A stretch of DNA of 64,000 nucleotides from Streptomyces sp. TBY4 (GTDB taxonomy: Bacteria > Actinomycetota > Actinomycetes > Streptomycetales > Streptomycetaceae), in assembly GCF_024213195.1 (NCBI RefSeq), contig NZ_JANAVF010000007.1:292044-356043 (forward strand), read 5' to 3'. The position numbers and the translations under genes are program-made. Positions 47,319 to 55,143 of the stretch are shown piece after piece. Under the pieces are notes generated by a model, which saw only the letters and a list, made by a program, of their open reading frames with translations, was not told the DNA's origin and did not search any database. Every line of letters starts with the position of its first letter. The first letter of the stretch is position 1.

Positions 47319-47455
47319 GGACACAGTGCAGCGCTACCGGAGGCGGTTACGCAACGTGCGCGCGATCACACTGACGTGCCGGTGACGGCACGGGTACCGC
47401 TCAGTACATTCGGGTAAACCCTCGTTCACTCCTCATCCTCAAGGGGCTGTGCTCC

Positions 47456-48652
47456 ATGTCCGGAACGAACAACACCACGTCAGTGATCGTCGCCGGGGCC
47501 CGCACGCCCATGGGGCGACTGCTCGGCTCGCTGAAGTCCTTCTCGGGTGCCGATCTCGGCGGCTTCGCCATCAAGTCCGCGCTGGAGCGGGCCGGGATCT
47601 CCGGCGACCAGGTCCAGTACGTGATCATGGGCCAGGTGCTCCAGGCCGGCGCGGGCCAGATCCCCGCCCGCCAGGCCGCCGTCAAGGGCGGGATCCCGAT
47701 GAACGTTCCCGCGCTCTCCATCAACAAGGTCTGCCTGTCGGGTCTCGACGCCATCGCCCTGGCCGACCAGCTCATCCGCGCCGGGGAGTTCGACATCGTG
47801 GTCGCGGGCGGCCAGGAGTCCATGACCAACGCCCCCCACCTGCTGCCGAAGTCCCGCGAGGGCTACAAGTACGGCGCCATCGAGATGCTCGACGCGATGG
47901 CCTACGACGGCCTCACCGACGCCTTCGAGAACATCGCGATGGGCGAGTCCACGGAGAAGCACAACACCCGCCTGGGCATCGAGCGCGCCCCGCAGGACGA
48001 GTTCGCGGCCACCTCCCACCAGCGCGCCGCCGCCGCGCAGAAGAACGGCGTCTTCGCGGCCGAGATCACCCCGGTCGAGATCCCGCAGCGCAAGGGCGAC
48101 CCGGTGGTCTTCTCGCAGGACGAGGGCATCCGCGCCGAGACCACCGCCGAGTCCCTCGGCAAGCTGCGCCCGGCCTTCGCCAAGGACGGCACCATCACCG
48201 CCGGCACCTCCTCGCAGATCAGCGACGGCGCGGCCGCCGTGGTCGTCATGAGCAAGGCCAAGGCCGAGGAGCTGGGCCTGGAGTGGCTCGCGGAGATCGG
48301 CGCCCACGGCAACGTGGCCGGCCCGGACAACTCGCTCCAGTCGCAGCCCTCCAACGCGATCCTGCACGCCCTCAAGAAGGAGGGCCTGGGTGTGGAGGAC
48401 CTGGATCTGATCGAGATCAACGAGGCCTTCGCCGCGGTCGCCGTGCAGTCAATGAAGGACCTCGGCGTGACCCCGGAAAAGGTGAACGTCAACGGCGGCG
48501 CCATCGCCCTCGGGCACCCGATCGGCATGTCCGGCGCCCGCGTGGTGCTGCACCTGGCGCTGGAGCTCAAGCGCCGCGGCGGCGGGGTCGGCGCGGCCGC
48601 CCTGTGCGGCGGCGGCGGCCAGGGCGACGCCCTGATCGTCCGCGTCCCGTAG
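47456..48652 (+). CDS. Acetyl-CoA C-acetyltransferase (thiolase)
   Basis: Condenses or cleaves acetoacetyl-CoA. 398 residues. The nucleophilic Cys is in NKVCLSGLDA, the catalytic His in NGGAIALGHPIGMSGAR and the second Cys in ALCGGGGQGDA. ATG with AAGGGG upstream, divergent from mce. With the 3-hydroxybutyryl-CoA dehydrogenase it supplies C4 acyl-CoAs. Confidence 0.96.
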   Translation: MSGTNNTTSVIVAGARTPMGRLLGSLKSFSGADLGGFAIKSALERAGISGDQVQYVIMGQVLQAGAGQIPARQAAVKGGIPMNVPALSINKVCLSGLDAIALADQLIRAGEFDIVVAGGQESMTNAPHLLPKSREGYKYGAIEMLDAMAYDGLTDAFENIAMGESTEKHNTRLGIERAPQDEFAATSHQRAAAAQKNGVFAAEITPVEIPQRKGDPVVFSQDEGIRAETTAESLGKLRPAFAKDGTITAGTSSQISDGAAAVVVMSKAKAEELGLEWLAEIGAHGNVAGPDNSLQSQPSNAILHALKKEGLGVEDLDLIEINEAFAAVAVQSMKDLGVTPEKVNVNGGAIALGHPIGMSGARVVLHLALELKRRGGGVGAAALCGGGGQGDALIVRVP

Positions 48653-48722
48653 GGGAGGGGCGGCCGTCCGGCCGCCCGCACCCGTTCCCGTACCCGTAAG
48701 AGAACCGAGGAGCGCAGCAAGA

Positions 48723-49718
48723 ATGACGGCGGTGGACGTCCCCCAGCTGGTGGCCCAGGCCCGTGAGGGCAGGCCGAGGGCGGTGGCCAGGCTGATCTCG
48801 CTGGTCGAGGGGGCGTCCCCGCAGCTGCGCGAGGTGATGGCGGCGCTGGCGCCGCTCACGGGCAACGCGTACGTGGTGGGCCTCACCGGCTCCCCGGGCG
48901 TCGGCAAGTCCACCACCACCTCGGCGCTGGTCTCCGCGTACCGGCAGGCCGGCAAGCGGGTCGGCGTGCTCGCCGTCGACCCGTCCTCGCCCTTCAGCGG
49001 GGGCGCGCTGCTCGGCGACCGGGTGCGCATGTCGGACCACGCCTCCGACCCGGGGGTGTACATCCGCTCCATGGCCACCCGCGGCCACCTGGGCGGACTC
49101 GCCTGGGCCGCCCCGCAGGCGATCCGGGTGCTGGACGCGGCCGGCTGCGAGGTGATCCTCGTCGAGACCGTCGGGGTCGGGCAGTCGGAGGTGGAGATCG
49201 CGGCGCAGGCCGACACCTCGGTGGTGCTGCTGGCCCCCGGGATGGGCGACGGGATCCAGGCCGCGAAGGCGGGCATCCTGGAGATCGGCGACGTCTACGC
49301 GGTGAACAAGGCCGACCGGGACGGCGCGGACGCCACCGCCCGGGAGCTGAACCACATGCTGAGCCTGGGGGAGTCCCGGGGCAAGGGCGACTGGCGGCCG
49401 CCGATCGTCAAGACGGTCGCGGCGCGCGGTACGGGCATCGACGAGCTGGTCGAGGCGCTGGAGAAGCACCGGGCGTGGATGGACGAGCACGGGGTGCTGG
49501 CGCGGCGGCGCACGGCCCGGGCCGCGCGCGAGGTGGAGACCATCGCGATCACCGCACTGCGGGCCCGGCTGGCCGACGTGCACGGCGACGCCCACCTGGA
49601 GGCGCTGGCCGCGCGGGTCGCTCGGGGAGAGCTGGACCCGTACGCGGCTTCGGACGCGCTGCTTGCGACGCTGACGGAAGCGGCGGAACCGGATGCGGAG
49701 CCCGCGGGCCGGTCATAG
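48723..49718 (+). CDS. meaB: Methylmalonyl-CoA mutase-associated GTPase MeaB
   Basis: G3E-family GTPase that gates adenosylcobalamin loading and protects methylmalonyl-CoA or isobutyryl-CoA mutase. 331 residues. Walker A GSPGVGKST, DPSSPFSGGALLGDRVRM, VETVGVGQSE and NKAD motifs are present. It follows the thiolase by 70 bp, with GAGGAG-type purines before the ATG. The mutase itself is not in the window. Confidence 0.95.
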   Translation: MTAVDVPQLVAQAREGRPRAVARLISLVEGASPQLREVMAALAPLTGNAYVVGLTGSPGVGKSTTTSALVSAYRQAGKRVGVLAVDPSSPFSGGALLGDRVRMSDHASDPGVYIRSMATRGHLGGLAWAAPQAIRVLDAAGCEVILVETVGVGQSEVEIAAQADTSVVLLAPGMGDGIQAAKAGILEIGDVYAVNKADRDGADATARELNHMLSLGESRGKGDWRPPIVKTVAARGTGIDELVEALEKHRAWMDEHGVLARRRTARAAREVETIAITALRARLADVHGDAHLEALAARVARGELDPYAASDALLATLTEAAEPDAEPAGRS

Positions 49719-49758
49719 ACTGGCGAACGCCCGGAATGCCCCGACGCAGGGAGGTTTC

Positions 49759-49833
49759 ATGGCGAAGCGCGGCAACAAGAAGCGAGCCCGCAAGAAGAAG
49801 AAGGCCAACCACGGAAAGCGTCCCAACGCCTGA
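49759..49833 (+). CDS. Ribosomal protein bL37 (24 residues)
   Basis: The sequence begins MAKRGNKKRARKKKKANHGK and ends RPNA. It matches my memory of the 24-residue bL37 seen in mycobacterial 50S structures, which also ends ANHGKRPN plus one residue. A strong ribosome-binding site (GGGAGG) lies 6 nt before the ATG, and a 17-bp terminator follows 23 nt after the stop. Half of the residues are Lys or Arg, as expected for an rRNA-binding peptide. Automatic annotation usually misses it because of its size. Confidence 0.85.
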   Translation: MAKRGNKKRARKKKKANHGKRPNA

Positions 49834-49856
49834 CCGTGAGCACTGACTGATCACAT

Positions 49857-49894
49857 ACGGAAGCCGCACCCCGTCCACGGGGTGCGGCTTCCGT
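49857..49894. terminator. Terminator after bL37
   Basis: A perfect 17-bp stem (49857-49873 with 49878-49894) and a 4-nt loop tcca. It sits between convergent bL37 and PepSY genes and may serve both. Confidence 0.85.
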
Positions 49895-49912
49895 GCGTGT
49901 GGCGCGCGGGGC

Positions 49913-50473
49913 TCAATTGTCCCCGTCGTCGTTGTCATCGGTTTCGGAGTGGACCACCTTGGCCGAGGCGGTGTCCACGTGGACGTTCTGGGTCTTTCCG
50001 TCGGTCGTCTTGACCTCGACGTTCCAGACGGCGGCGCGGCCGTTGTCGTCGTCGTCCCACTCGACCGACCAGACCTTGCCGGGGTGGGCGGCCACGGCCG
50101 TCTTCATCGCCTGCTCGGCGGTCACCTTCGCGGCGAGCAGCGCGGCGTACTCGTCCGCCTGCTGATCGTCGTCCTGGTTCTCCTTGGTGACGCTGCCGCT
50201 CGCGGCGTCCACCTCCAGTTCCGAGTGGGTGCCGTCCTTGCTGACCACGTCCACGTGCCAGACCGCCCCGTCGCGGTCCAGGGACTCGATGACGCCGGGG
50301 TTGGCCTTCAGGGCCGCCGCGGCCGCCGCCTCGGCGGTCACGTCGGCGCGCGCGGCGGTGGCCGCGGTCAGGGCGGTCGGGGTGGCGGCGGCCGCCGTCG
50401 CCGCGGCCGCCACCGGGCCTCCCAGTGCCAGAACCACGGCTGCGGCCGCCGAAACGAAACTGTTGCGCTGCAT
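49913..50473 (-). CDS. Secreted double-PepSY protein
   Basis: 186 residues. A signal peptide (about 1-30) is followed by two PepSY modules (about 44-98 and 110-175). The second contains VWSVEWDDDDNGRAAVWNVEVKTTDGK. The tail is strongly acidic (ETDDNDDGDN) and could bind metal ions. PepSY domains often inhibit proteases or attend two-component systems, but no partner lies beside it. Confidence 0.85.
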   Translation of the reverse strand: MQRNSFVSAAAAVVLALGGPVAAAATAAAATPTALTAATAARADVTAEAAAAAALKANPGVIESLDRDGAVWHVDVVSKDGTHSELEVDAASGSVTKENQDDDQQADEYAALLAAKVTAEQAMKTAVAAHPGKVWSVEWDDDDNGRAAVWNVEVKTTDGKTQNVHVDTASAKVVHSETDDNDDGDN

Positions 50474-50591
50474 GGCTGGACCTCCTCAGGCCGACCACGT
50501 GCGCCTACGGTCGCTCGGCTGGGCCGGCTGCGAGTGCGTTGTTCCCATTGTCCGGTGATCCGCCGGGATGGGCGCGCCGAGCGGCCCGGGC

Positions 50592-51077
50592 TCAGGCCTT
50601 GCCGCGGCCCGCGCGCAGGTGCTCGGCGACCGGTGTGAGCGCGGCGCGCAGCGCGGCGAGGGCTTCCGGCGGGAGCAGGTCGATGAAGTGCCGGCGGACG
50701 GACGCCACGTGGTGCGGGGCCACCTTGCGCATCGTGTCCATGCCCTCGGGCGTGAGGACGGCGTAGAGCCCGCGGCGGTCGGACTCGCAGTTCACGCGGC
50801 GGACGAGGCCCGCCGTTTCCATGCGGGTGATCTGGTGGGAGAGCCGGCTCTTGGACTGCAGGGTCGAGGTCGCGAGGTCGCTCATCCGCATCCGGTGCTC
50901 CTCGGACTCGGAGAGGTTCACGAGGATCTCGTAGTCGTTGTTGGTGAGCCCGAACGGCTGGAGGTCCTTTTCCAGCTGGTGGGACAGCAGTCTGCTGACG
51001 TCCAGGTGGGTGCGCCAGGCGCACTGCTCGGCGTCGGTCAGCCAGGGGGTGGCCGTCTCGGTCTCGATGGTCTCCAT
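50592..51077 (-). CDS. MarR-family transcriptional regulator
   Basis: 161 residues. Winged helix with LTNNDYEILVNLSESEEHRMRMSDLATSTLQSKSRLSHQI, then the wing RRVNCESDRRGLYAVLT. Probable autorepressor. Its ligand is unknown. The ATG lies only about 7 nt after the predicted -10, so the transcript may be leaderless. Confidence 0.9.
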   Translation of the reverse strand: METIETETATPWLTDAEQCAWRTHLDVSRLLSHQLEKDLQPFGLTNNDYEILVNLSESEEHRMRMSDLATSTLQSKSRLSHQITRMETAGLVRRVNCESDRRGLYAVLTPEGMDTMRKVAPHHVASVRRHFIDLLPPEALAALRAALTPVAEHLRAGRGKA

Positions 51078-51083
51078 GAAAGA

Positions 51084-51113
51084 ACTCTACCTAAGAAGTT
51101 GAATTACGTACAA
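51084..51113 (-). promoter_or_regulatory. Promoter of the MarR gene
   Basis: On the minus strand there is TTGTAC (51113-51108), an 18-nt spacer, then TAGAGT (51089-51084). The predicted start point coincides with the ATG at 51077, and no ribosome-binding site is visible. The AT-rich spacer is a likely operator site. Confidence 0.45.
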
Positions 51114-51150
51114 AGATGCCGCGGGTGGAGCGGTTTCCTGCGTCCGATTC

Positions 51151-51969
51151 CTACAGTCCGAAGCGCCTCTGGAGATCACCCAGCTGCCCCGGCATCCGCG
51201 GTACGCCGAGCTGGCCCAGCGGGCCCTGTCCCTGCCCGGGCACGCCCTGCGCGTTGCCCGCGGCCGCGCCGGCGCCCACGGCCCCGACCGCCTGCTCCGC
51301 CATCATCGTCTCCGAGGACTGGAGCAGTACCGTACCCGCGCCCACGAACTCGAACTGGTGCTCCTCGCCCGAAGAGCCCCCGATGCCCGTCAGCGAGCGC
51401 AGCCCGCCGAGCACGCCCGACATGTACCCGTGGTCGTAGTGGTGGCACGGGGACGGGCAGTCCGCCCACCCCACCAGCGCCTGCGGGTCCACGCGCAGCG
51501 GCGGCTCCATGAACACCACCGGACCGCTGGAGGCCGCCACGAACTTCCCGGTGCCGATCAGGGTGAGGAAGCCCGGGACGATCGACTGCTTCAGCGCCAG
51601 GGAGGGCTGGTAGGCGAGCAGGTTGCCCGACCGGATGGTGAGGTTGCCGTTGTCCAGGTCGTACGAGTTCACGTCGAAGGCCCGGTCGGCCAGCAGCATC
51701 TTGCCCTGGCCCTCGGCCACCACCCAGTCGCTCGCGTGCAGCGGCGAATGGAAGCTGGTGCGCAGCAGCCGGTCGAACCGGCCGTGGCCGATGCCGTTGA
51801 ACTCGATGCGCCCGTAGTAGGCGATCATCTTGCCCTTCTGCAGGAACCACTGGCTCCCCTTGAGCTCCACGCAGAAGGTGTAGGCGTTGACGTTGTCGTC
51901 GGACGGCAGGGTGTACGGGTCGAAGACGGTCGGACCGCCGGGCCCACCGGTCACGGGACCAAAGTTCAC
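51151..51969 (-). CDS. AIM24-family protein 1
   Basis: 272 residues from GTG 51969. The AIM24 double beta-helix/beta-roll core is present: FLQKGKMIAYYGRIEFNG, LLADRAFDVNSYDL and NLTIRSGNLLAYQPSL. The GGSSGEEHQFEFVGAGTVLLQSSE motif ends the core, and a Gly/Gln/Pro-rich tail follows. Function in bacteria is unknown; the yeast member supports mitochondrial inner-membrane structure. Its ribosome-binding site (GGGAGAG) is supplied by the left end of the tnpB element. It was probably overlapped by AIM24 gene 2 before the insertion. Confidence 0.88.
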   Translation of the reverse strand: MNFGPVTGGPGGPTVFDPYTLPSDDNVNAYTFCVELKGSQWFLQKGKMIAYYGRIEFNGIGHGRFDRLLRTSFHSPLHASDWVVAEGQGKMLLADRAFDVNSYDLDNGNLTIRSGNLLAYQPSLALKQSIVPGFLTLIGTGKFVAASSGPVVFMEPPLRVDPQALVGWADCPSPCHHYDHGYMSGVLGGLRSLTGIGGSSGEEHQFEFVGAGTVLLQSSETMMAEQAVGAVGAGAAAGNAQGVPGQGQGPLGQLGVPRMPGQLGDLQRRFGL

Positions 51970-52112
51970 CGGATCTCTCCCAGCATGCTCCGGGCTTCGG
52001 CCCGTGGAGGAATGGGTCCCGCCATCGTAGGTGCGGAGCGTAGGAGTTCTGCTCGCATCTGCCGTGACCTGCACTTTCTGGTGTTGTCAGCGGATGGGTC
52101 TAGGTTGCTCCC

Positions 52113-53336
52113 GTGACGGCACCCCAGGAGACCGAGGCGACCGCGCGTGCCCGGTTCACCTTCCGGCTGCGGGTGTCGCCGACCGCGCTCGCCAAGTTGT
52201 CGGGTGAGTGGGCGCGATGCCGGTGGGTTTGGAACGAGTGCGCCGCTCGGTCGAAGAAGGCCCATGCCGAGGGCGAGAACTGCGGGCCGGCCCGGCTGGA
52301 CAGGATGCTGACGGAGGCGCGTACCCGCAACACATGGTTGCGTAATGGCAGCAGCGTTCCGCAGCAGCAGCTGGTACGCGATTTCGGGAAGTCGCGTGCC
52401 AAGGCGTTGAAGGACATCAAGGCCGGGTTGCCGGTGCGGCAGCGGGCGGGGATGCCCCGGTTCAAGAGGAAGCGCGCGGCCGATCCGAGCCTGAACTACA
52501 CCCGGCGCGGTTTCCGGATCAAGGACGGCCGTCTGCATCTCGCGGGCGGCATCAGTCTGAGGGTGGTGTGGTCCCGCGCTCTCCCGGCGGAGCCGTCGTC
52601 GGTGCGGGTCTTCCGCGACAGCCTTGGGCACTGGTATGCGTCTTTCGTCGTCTGTATCGACGTGCAGCCCCTGCCTGAGACGGGTGCGGTGCTCGGGATC
52701 GACTGGGGTGTGAAGGAGACGGCGACCACCACGAGCGACGCCCACGACCTCCCGCACGACGGGCACGGCAGGAAGGCTGCCGCCGGGCTTGCCCGCTATC
52801 AGCGGATGATGGCCCGCCGGAAACCAGCGAAGGGCACACCGGGTTCGAGGGGCTACCTGGCGGCGAAGAGGCTGGCAGTGAAGCTCCACAAGAAGGTGGC
52901 CCGGCAGCGGCAGGACACCGGTCGCAAATGGGCCAAGGCCGTGGTCCGCGACCACGACGCCCTCGCCGTGGAGGACTTCCGGCCGCGCTTCCTCGCCAAG
53001 TCGACCATGGCCCGCAAGGCCGCCGATGCGGCGATCGGCGCGACCAAGGCAGCCCTGATCGCGATGGCCCGCAAGCACGGGCGCATCGTGCACCTTGTCC
53101 ATCCCGCGCACACCACCATGGACTGCGCGCAGTGCGGAGCGAGAACCAAGCACGCACTACCTCTCTCAGAACGTACCTACACCTGCACCGCGTGCGGTGC
53201 CGTGTCCCCCAGGGACAAGAACTCCGCACACGTCATGCTGGTCCGGGCTGGTCTCAACCCGGCTGGTGCCGATCGTGCAAGAGCTGCCGGACCGCCGGTC
53301 CACAGCCAACGTGAGCCAGGAATCCCTGCCCCTTGA
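52113..53336 (+). CDS. tnpB: TnpB RNA-guided nuclease
   Basis: 407 residues from a GTG. An N-terminal helical/wedge part (FRLRVSPTALAKLSGEWARCRWVWNE) precedes the RuvC nuclease. Its catalytic acids are all present: D197 in GIDWGV, E287 in AVEDF and D368 in RDKNSA. The zinc ribbon is C338-C341 and C358-C361. TnpB uses an RNA from the element's right end to cut DNA beside a short motif and is the ancestor of Cas12. The intact catalytic set suggests an active enzyme. The stop lies in the loop of the right-end hairpin. Confidence 0.92.
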   Translation: MTAPQETEATARARFTFRLRVSPTALAKLSGEWARCRWVWNECAARSKKAHAEGENCGPARLDRMLTEARTRNTWLRNGSSVPQQQLVRDFGKSRAKALKDIKAGLPVRQRAGMPRFKRKRAADPSLNYTRRGFRIKDGRLHLAGGISLRVVWSRALPAEPSSVRVFRDSLGHWYASFVVCIDVQPLPETGAVLGIDWGVKETATTTSDAHDLPHDGHGRKAAAGLARYQRMMARRKPAKGTPGSRGYLAAKRLAVKLHKKVARQRQDTGRKWAKAVVRDHDALAVEDFRPRFLAKSTMARKAADAAIGATKAALIAMARKHGRIVHLVHPAHTTMDCAQCGARTKHALPLSERTYTCTACGAVSPRDKNSAHVMLVRAGLNPAGADRARAAGPPVHSQREPGIPAP

Positions 53337-53372
53337 GGCGGGGAGGATTCAAAGCTTCTCCTCCGAGGCCTG
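53200..53372 (+). ncRNA. Predicted omega RNA (reRNA) and guide
   Basis: By analogy with known TnpB systems, the RNA overlaps the tnpB 3' end and the right-end hairpin and continues into flanking DNA, which acts as guide. If the element ends at 53352, the guide begins at 53353 (agcttctcctccgagg...), inside AIM24 gene 2. The 5' limit is approximate. Confidence 0.4.
53320..53350. repeat. Right-end hairpin of the tnpB element
   Basis: gaatcc pairs with ggattc and cccc with gggg around the loop containing ttgagg. The shape and the closing ttcaa are typical of IS605-group right ends. Confidence 0.7.
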
Positions 53373-53999
53373 TACGTACACCGCGCCCTGGCCGGACAGT
53401 TCCAGCTGGAACGCCTCGCCCGAGCCGCGGCCGACCATGTCCCGCCAGCCCAGTGCCGTGGACAGCTTGTTGCGGACCTCGCCGTGGTGGGCGACGTAGG
53501 CCTGCGGGTCCACGTGGATCGGGCGGTTCGGGTGGATCGGCAGTTCGATGACCCCGCCGTGGGCCATCACCGCCACCGAGCCGTGGCCCTTGAGGGTGGT
53601 GGTGAACAGGCCCTGGCCGGTGACCTGGCCGCGGACCATGCCCATGACCCCGCCCTGCGCGCCCATGAACATGGTGCCCTGCTGGAGGGTGCCGTCGAAG
53701 GCGAGCAGCCGGTCGGCCTCCACGTAGAGGGTCTCGCCGGTGAGGCTGATGACCTGGATGTGGTGGCCGCCGTGGCCGAACATCACGGTGCCGCTGCCCT
53801 CGACCTCCATCAGCGGGGTCTGCTCGTTCGCCACGCGGCGCCCGATCATGCCCATCACGCCGCCCTGGCCGCCGGTCAGGCTCGGGGTGAAGGAGACCTC
53901 GCCGCGGTAGGCGAGCATCGCGCCGCGCTGGCTGTACATCTTCTGCCCCGGGACGACCTGGGCCTCGACCATCTTCGAGTTGATCTCGCGGAACGGCAT
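53349..53999 (-). CDS. AIM24-family protein 2
   Basis: 216 residues from ATG 53999, overlapping the stop of AIM24 gene 3 (ATGA). The core motifs MYSQRGAMLAYRGEVSF, SGTVMFGHGGHHIQVISLTGETLYVEADRLLAFDG and GSGEAFQLELSGQGAVYVQASE are intact. The stop TGA is built from the TTCAA end of the tnpB element; without the element the same residues EEKL would have been followed by a native TGA. The protein is therefore unchanged. Confidence 0.88.
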   Translation of the reverse strand: MPFREINSKMVEAQVVPGQKMYSQRGAMLAYRGEVSFTPSLTGGQGGVMGMIGRRVANEQTPLMEVEGSGTVMFGHGGHHIQVISLTGETLYVEADRLLAFDGTLQQGTMFMGAQGGVMGMVRGQVTGQGLFTTTLKGHGSVAVMAHGGVIELPIHPNRPIHVDPQAYVAHHGEVRNKLSTALGWRDMVGRGSGEAFQLELSGQGAVYVQASEEKL

Positions 54000-54637
54000 C
54001 AGACGTCGCCCCCGACGGTGTTGCGCTCGCTGGGCTGCACGTACACCAGGCCCTCGCCCTCGAAGCGGATCTGGAAGGCCTCGCCGGAGCCCTCGCCGAT
54101 CAGCGTGCGGAAGGTCACGCCGGACTGGAAGGACTGCTGGAGGTTCCCGGTGTGCGCGATGTACGCACCCGGGTCGACCGACAGCGGGTACTGGGAGCTG
54201 ACCCGCAGCACCACCGCCGGGCCGTCGGAGGTGATCGCCGCCTGCCCGCTGCCCTCGACGGTCGTGGTGAACAGGCCGTTGCCCGTCGTAGCGCCGCGCA
54301 GGCCCGTGAAGGTAGTGCCGGTGCGCAGGCCGGCATCGGTGCACAGCAGGTTGCTGGACTCGACGTACAGCTTCTCGCCGCGCAGATTGACCAGATTGAT
54401 CTCACTCGCCCGGTCGGCGAAGAAGCAGGTGCCGTGACCCTGCACTTCCATCACGGTCATCTGCTCGCCGGTGAGCCGCCGGGTCACCATTCCGCGGAGG
54501 CCTTCGCCGCCGCCCGTCATCTTCTTGAAGGCCATCTGGCCGTCGTACGCGACCATGGCGCCGTTCTTCGCTTTCACGGCGTCCCCGGTCAGGTCGACGG
54601 CGAGCACCTTGCTGCCTTGGAGTCGGAACTGAGCCAC
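53999..54637 (-). CDS. AIM24-family protein 3
   Basis: 212 residues from GTG 54637 (MAQFRLQGSKVLAVDL). Core motifs: NGAMVAYDGQMAFKK, GTCFFADRASEINLVNLRGEKLYVESSNLLCTD and GSGEAFQIRFEGEGLVYVQPSE. First gene of the AIM24 set. I see no strong ribosome-binding site before the GTG. Divergent from the DUF3817 gene. Confidence 0.88.
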   Translation of the reverse strand: MAQFRLQGSKVLAVDLTGDAVKAKNGAMVAYDGQMAFKKMTGGGEGLRGMVTRRLTGEQMTVMEVQGHGTCFFADRASEINLVNLRGEKLYVESSNLLCTDAGLRTGTTFTGLRGATTGNGLFTTTVEGSGQAAITSDGPAVVLRVSSQYPLSVDPGAYIAHTGNLQQSFQSGVTFRTLIGEGSGEAFQIRFEGEGLVYVQPSERNTVGGDV

Positions 54638-54798
54638 GGGAAGACGGTATCCGCAGCGGGCGGCACCGAACAGGGCCCGTTGGCCGATATCACACCCGGC
54701 CCGTCCCGGTCCGCCGGGACCCCGGGCCCCGCGGCAAGATCGCCGGGGGCGGCTGAGACACTGGGACGGACCCCCGGCATCCACCCCGAAGGTTCCAC

Positions 54799-55143
54799 GT
54801 GGACATCAAGACCGCTTCCGCCCTGCACCGGCTGCGCCTCATCTCCGTACCGGAGGCGCTCTCGTTCCCGGCGCTGCTGATCTTCGGCTCGGTGCTGAGC
54901 CGCGTCTCGGACATCGACTACCTGATGATGCCGCTCGGCATCATCCACGGGATCCTGTTCGTCATCTACGGGGTCTTCCTGCTGGACGTCTGGGTCAAGG
55001 CGAAGTGGCCCCTGAAGAAGGTCGTGCTCTTCTTCCTGCTGGCGCTGGTCCCCTTCGGCGGGCTCTACGGCGACCGCGTCCTCAAGCGCGACGAGTCGGC
55101 CGGCGTCCTCGCCGCCCGCGCCCGTGAGGCGGCCCGCGCATGA
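54799..55143 (+). CDS. DUF3817 membrane protein
   Basis: 114 residues from a GTG. Three membrane helices with FPALLIFGSVLSR, PLGIIHGILFVIYGVFLLDVWVKAKWP and a final FFLLALVPFGGLYGDR. Typical small DUF3817 protein of unknown role. The stop overlaps the next start (ATGA). Confidence 0.88.
   Translation: MDIKTASALHRLRLISVPEALSFPALLIFGSVLSRVSDIDYLMMPLGIIHGILFVIYGVFLLDVWVKAKWPLKKVVLFFLLALVPFGGLYGDRVLKRDESAGVLAARAREAARA

Larger units (their letters stand above)
51970..53352 (+). mobile_element. Solo-tnpB insertion element (IS200/IS605, IS1341-type)
   Basis: Inferred limits: it follows TTCAC (51965-51969) and ends in TTCAA (53348-53352), 1383 bp, with no target duplication. Left subterminal hairpin cgggc/gcccg at 51991-52004 and right hairpin 53320-53350, as in IS200/IS605 ends, where single-stranded hairpins are recognised by a Y1 transposase. 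No tnpA is present, so movement would need one in trans. The ends were deduced from the reconstructed AIM24 reading frames. Confidence 0.75.

Noticed and set aside
52113..53336. tnpB product considered as a Cas12 protein or an IS607-type element
   Set aside because: 407 residues, no CRISPR array, no serine recombinase gene. The ends have IS605-type hairpins.
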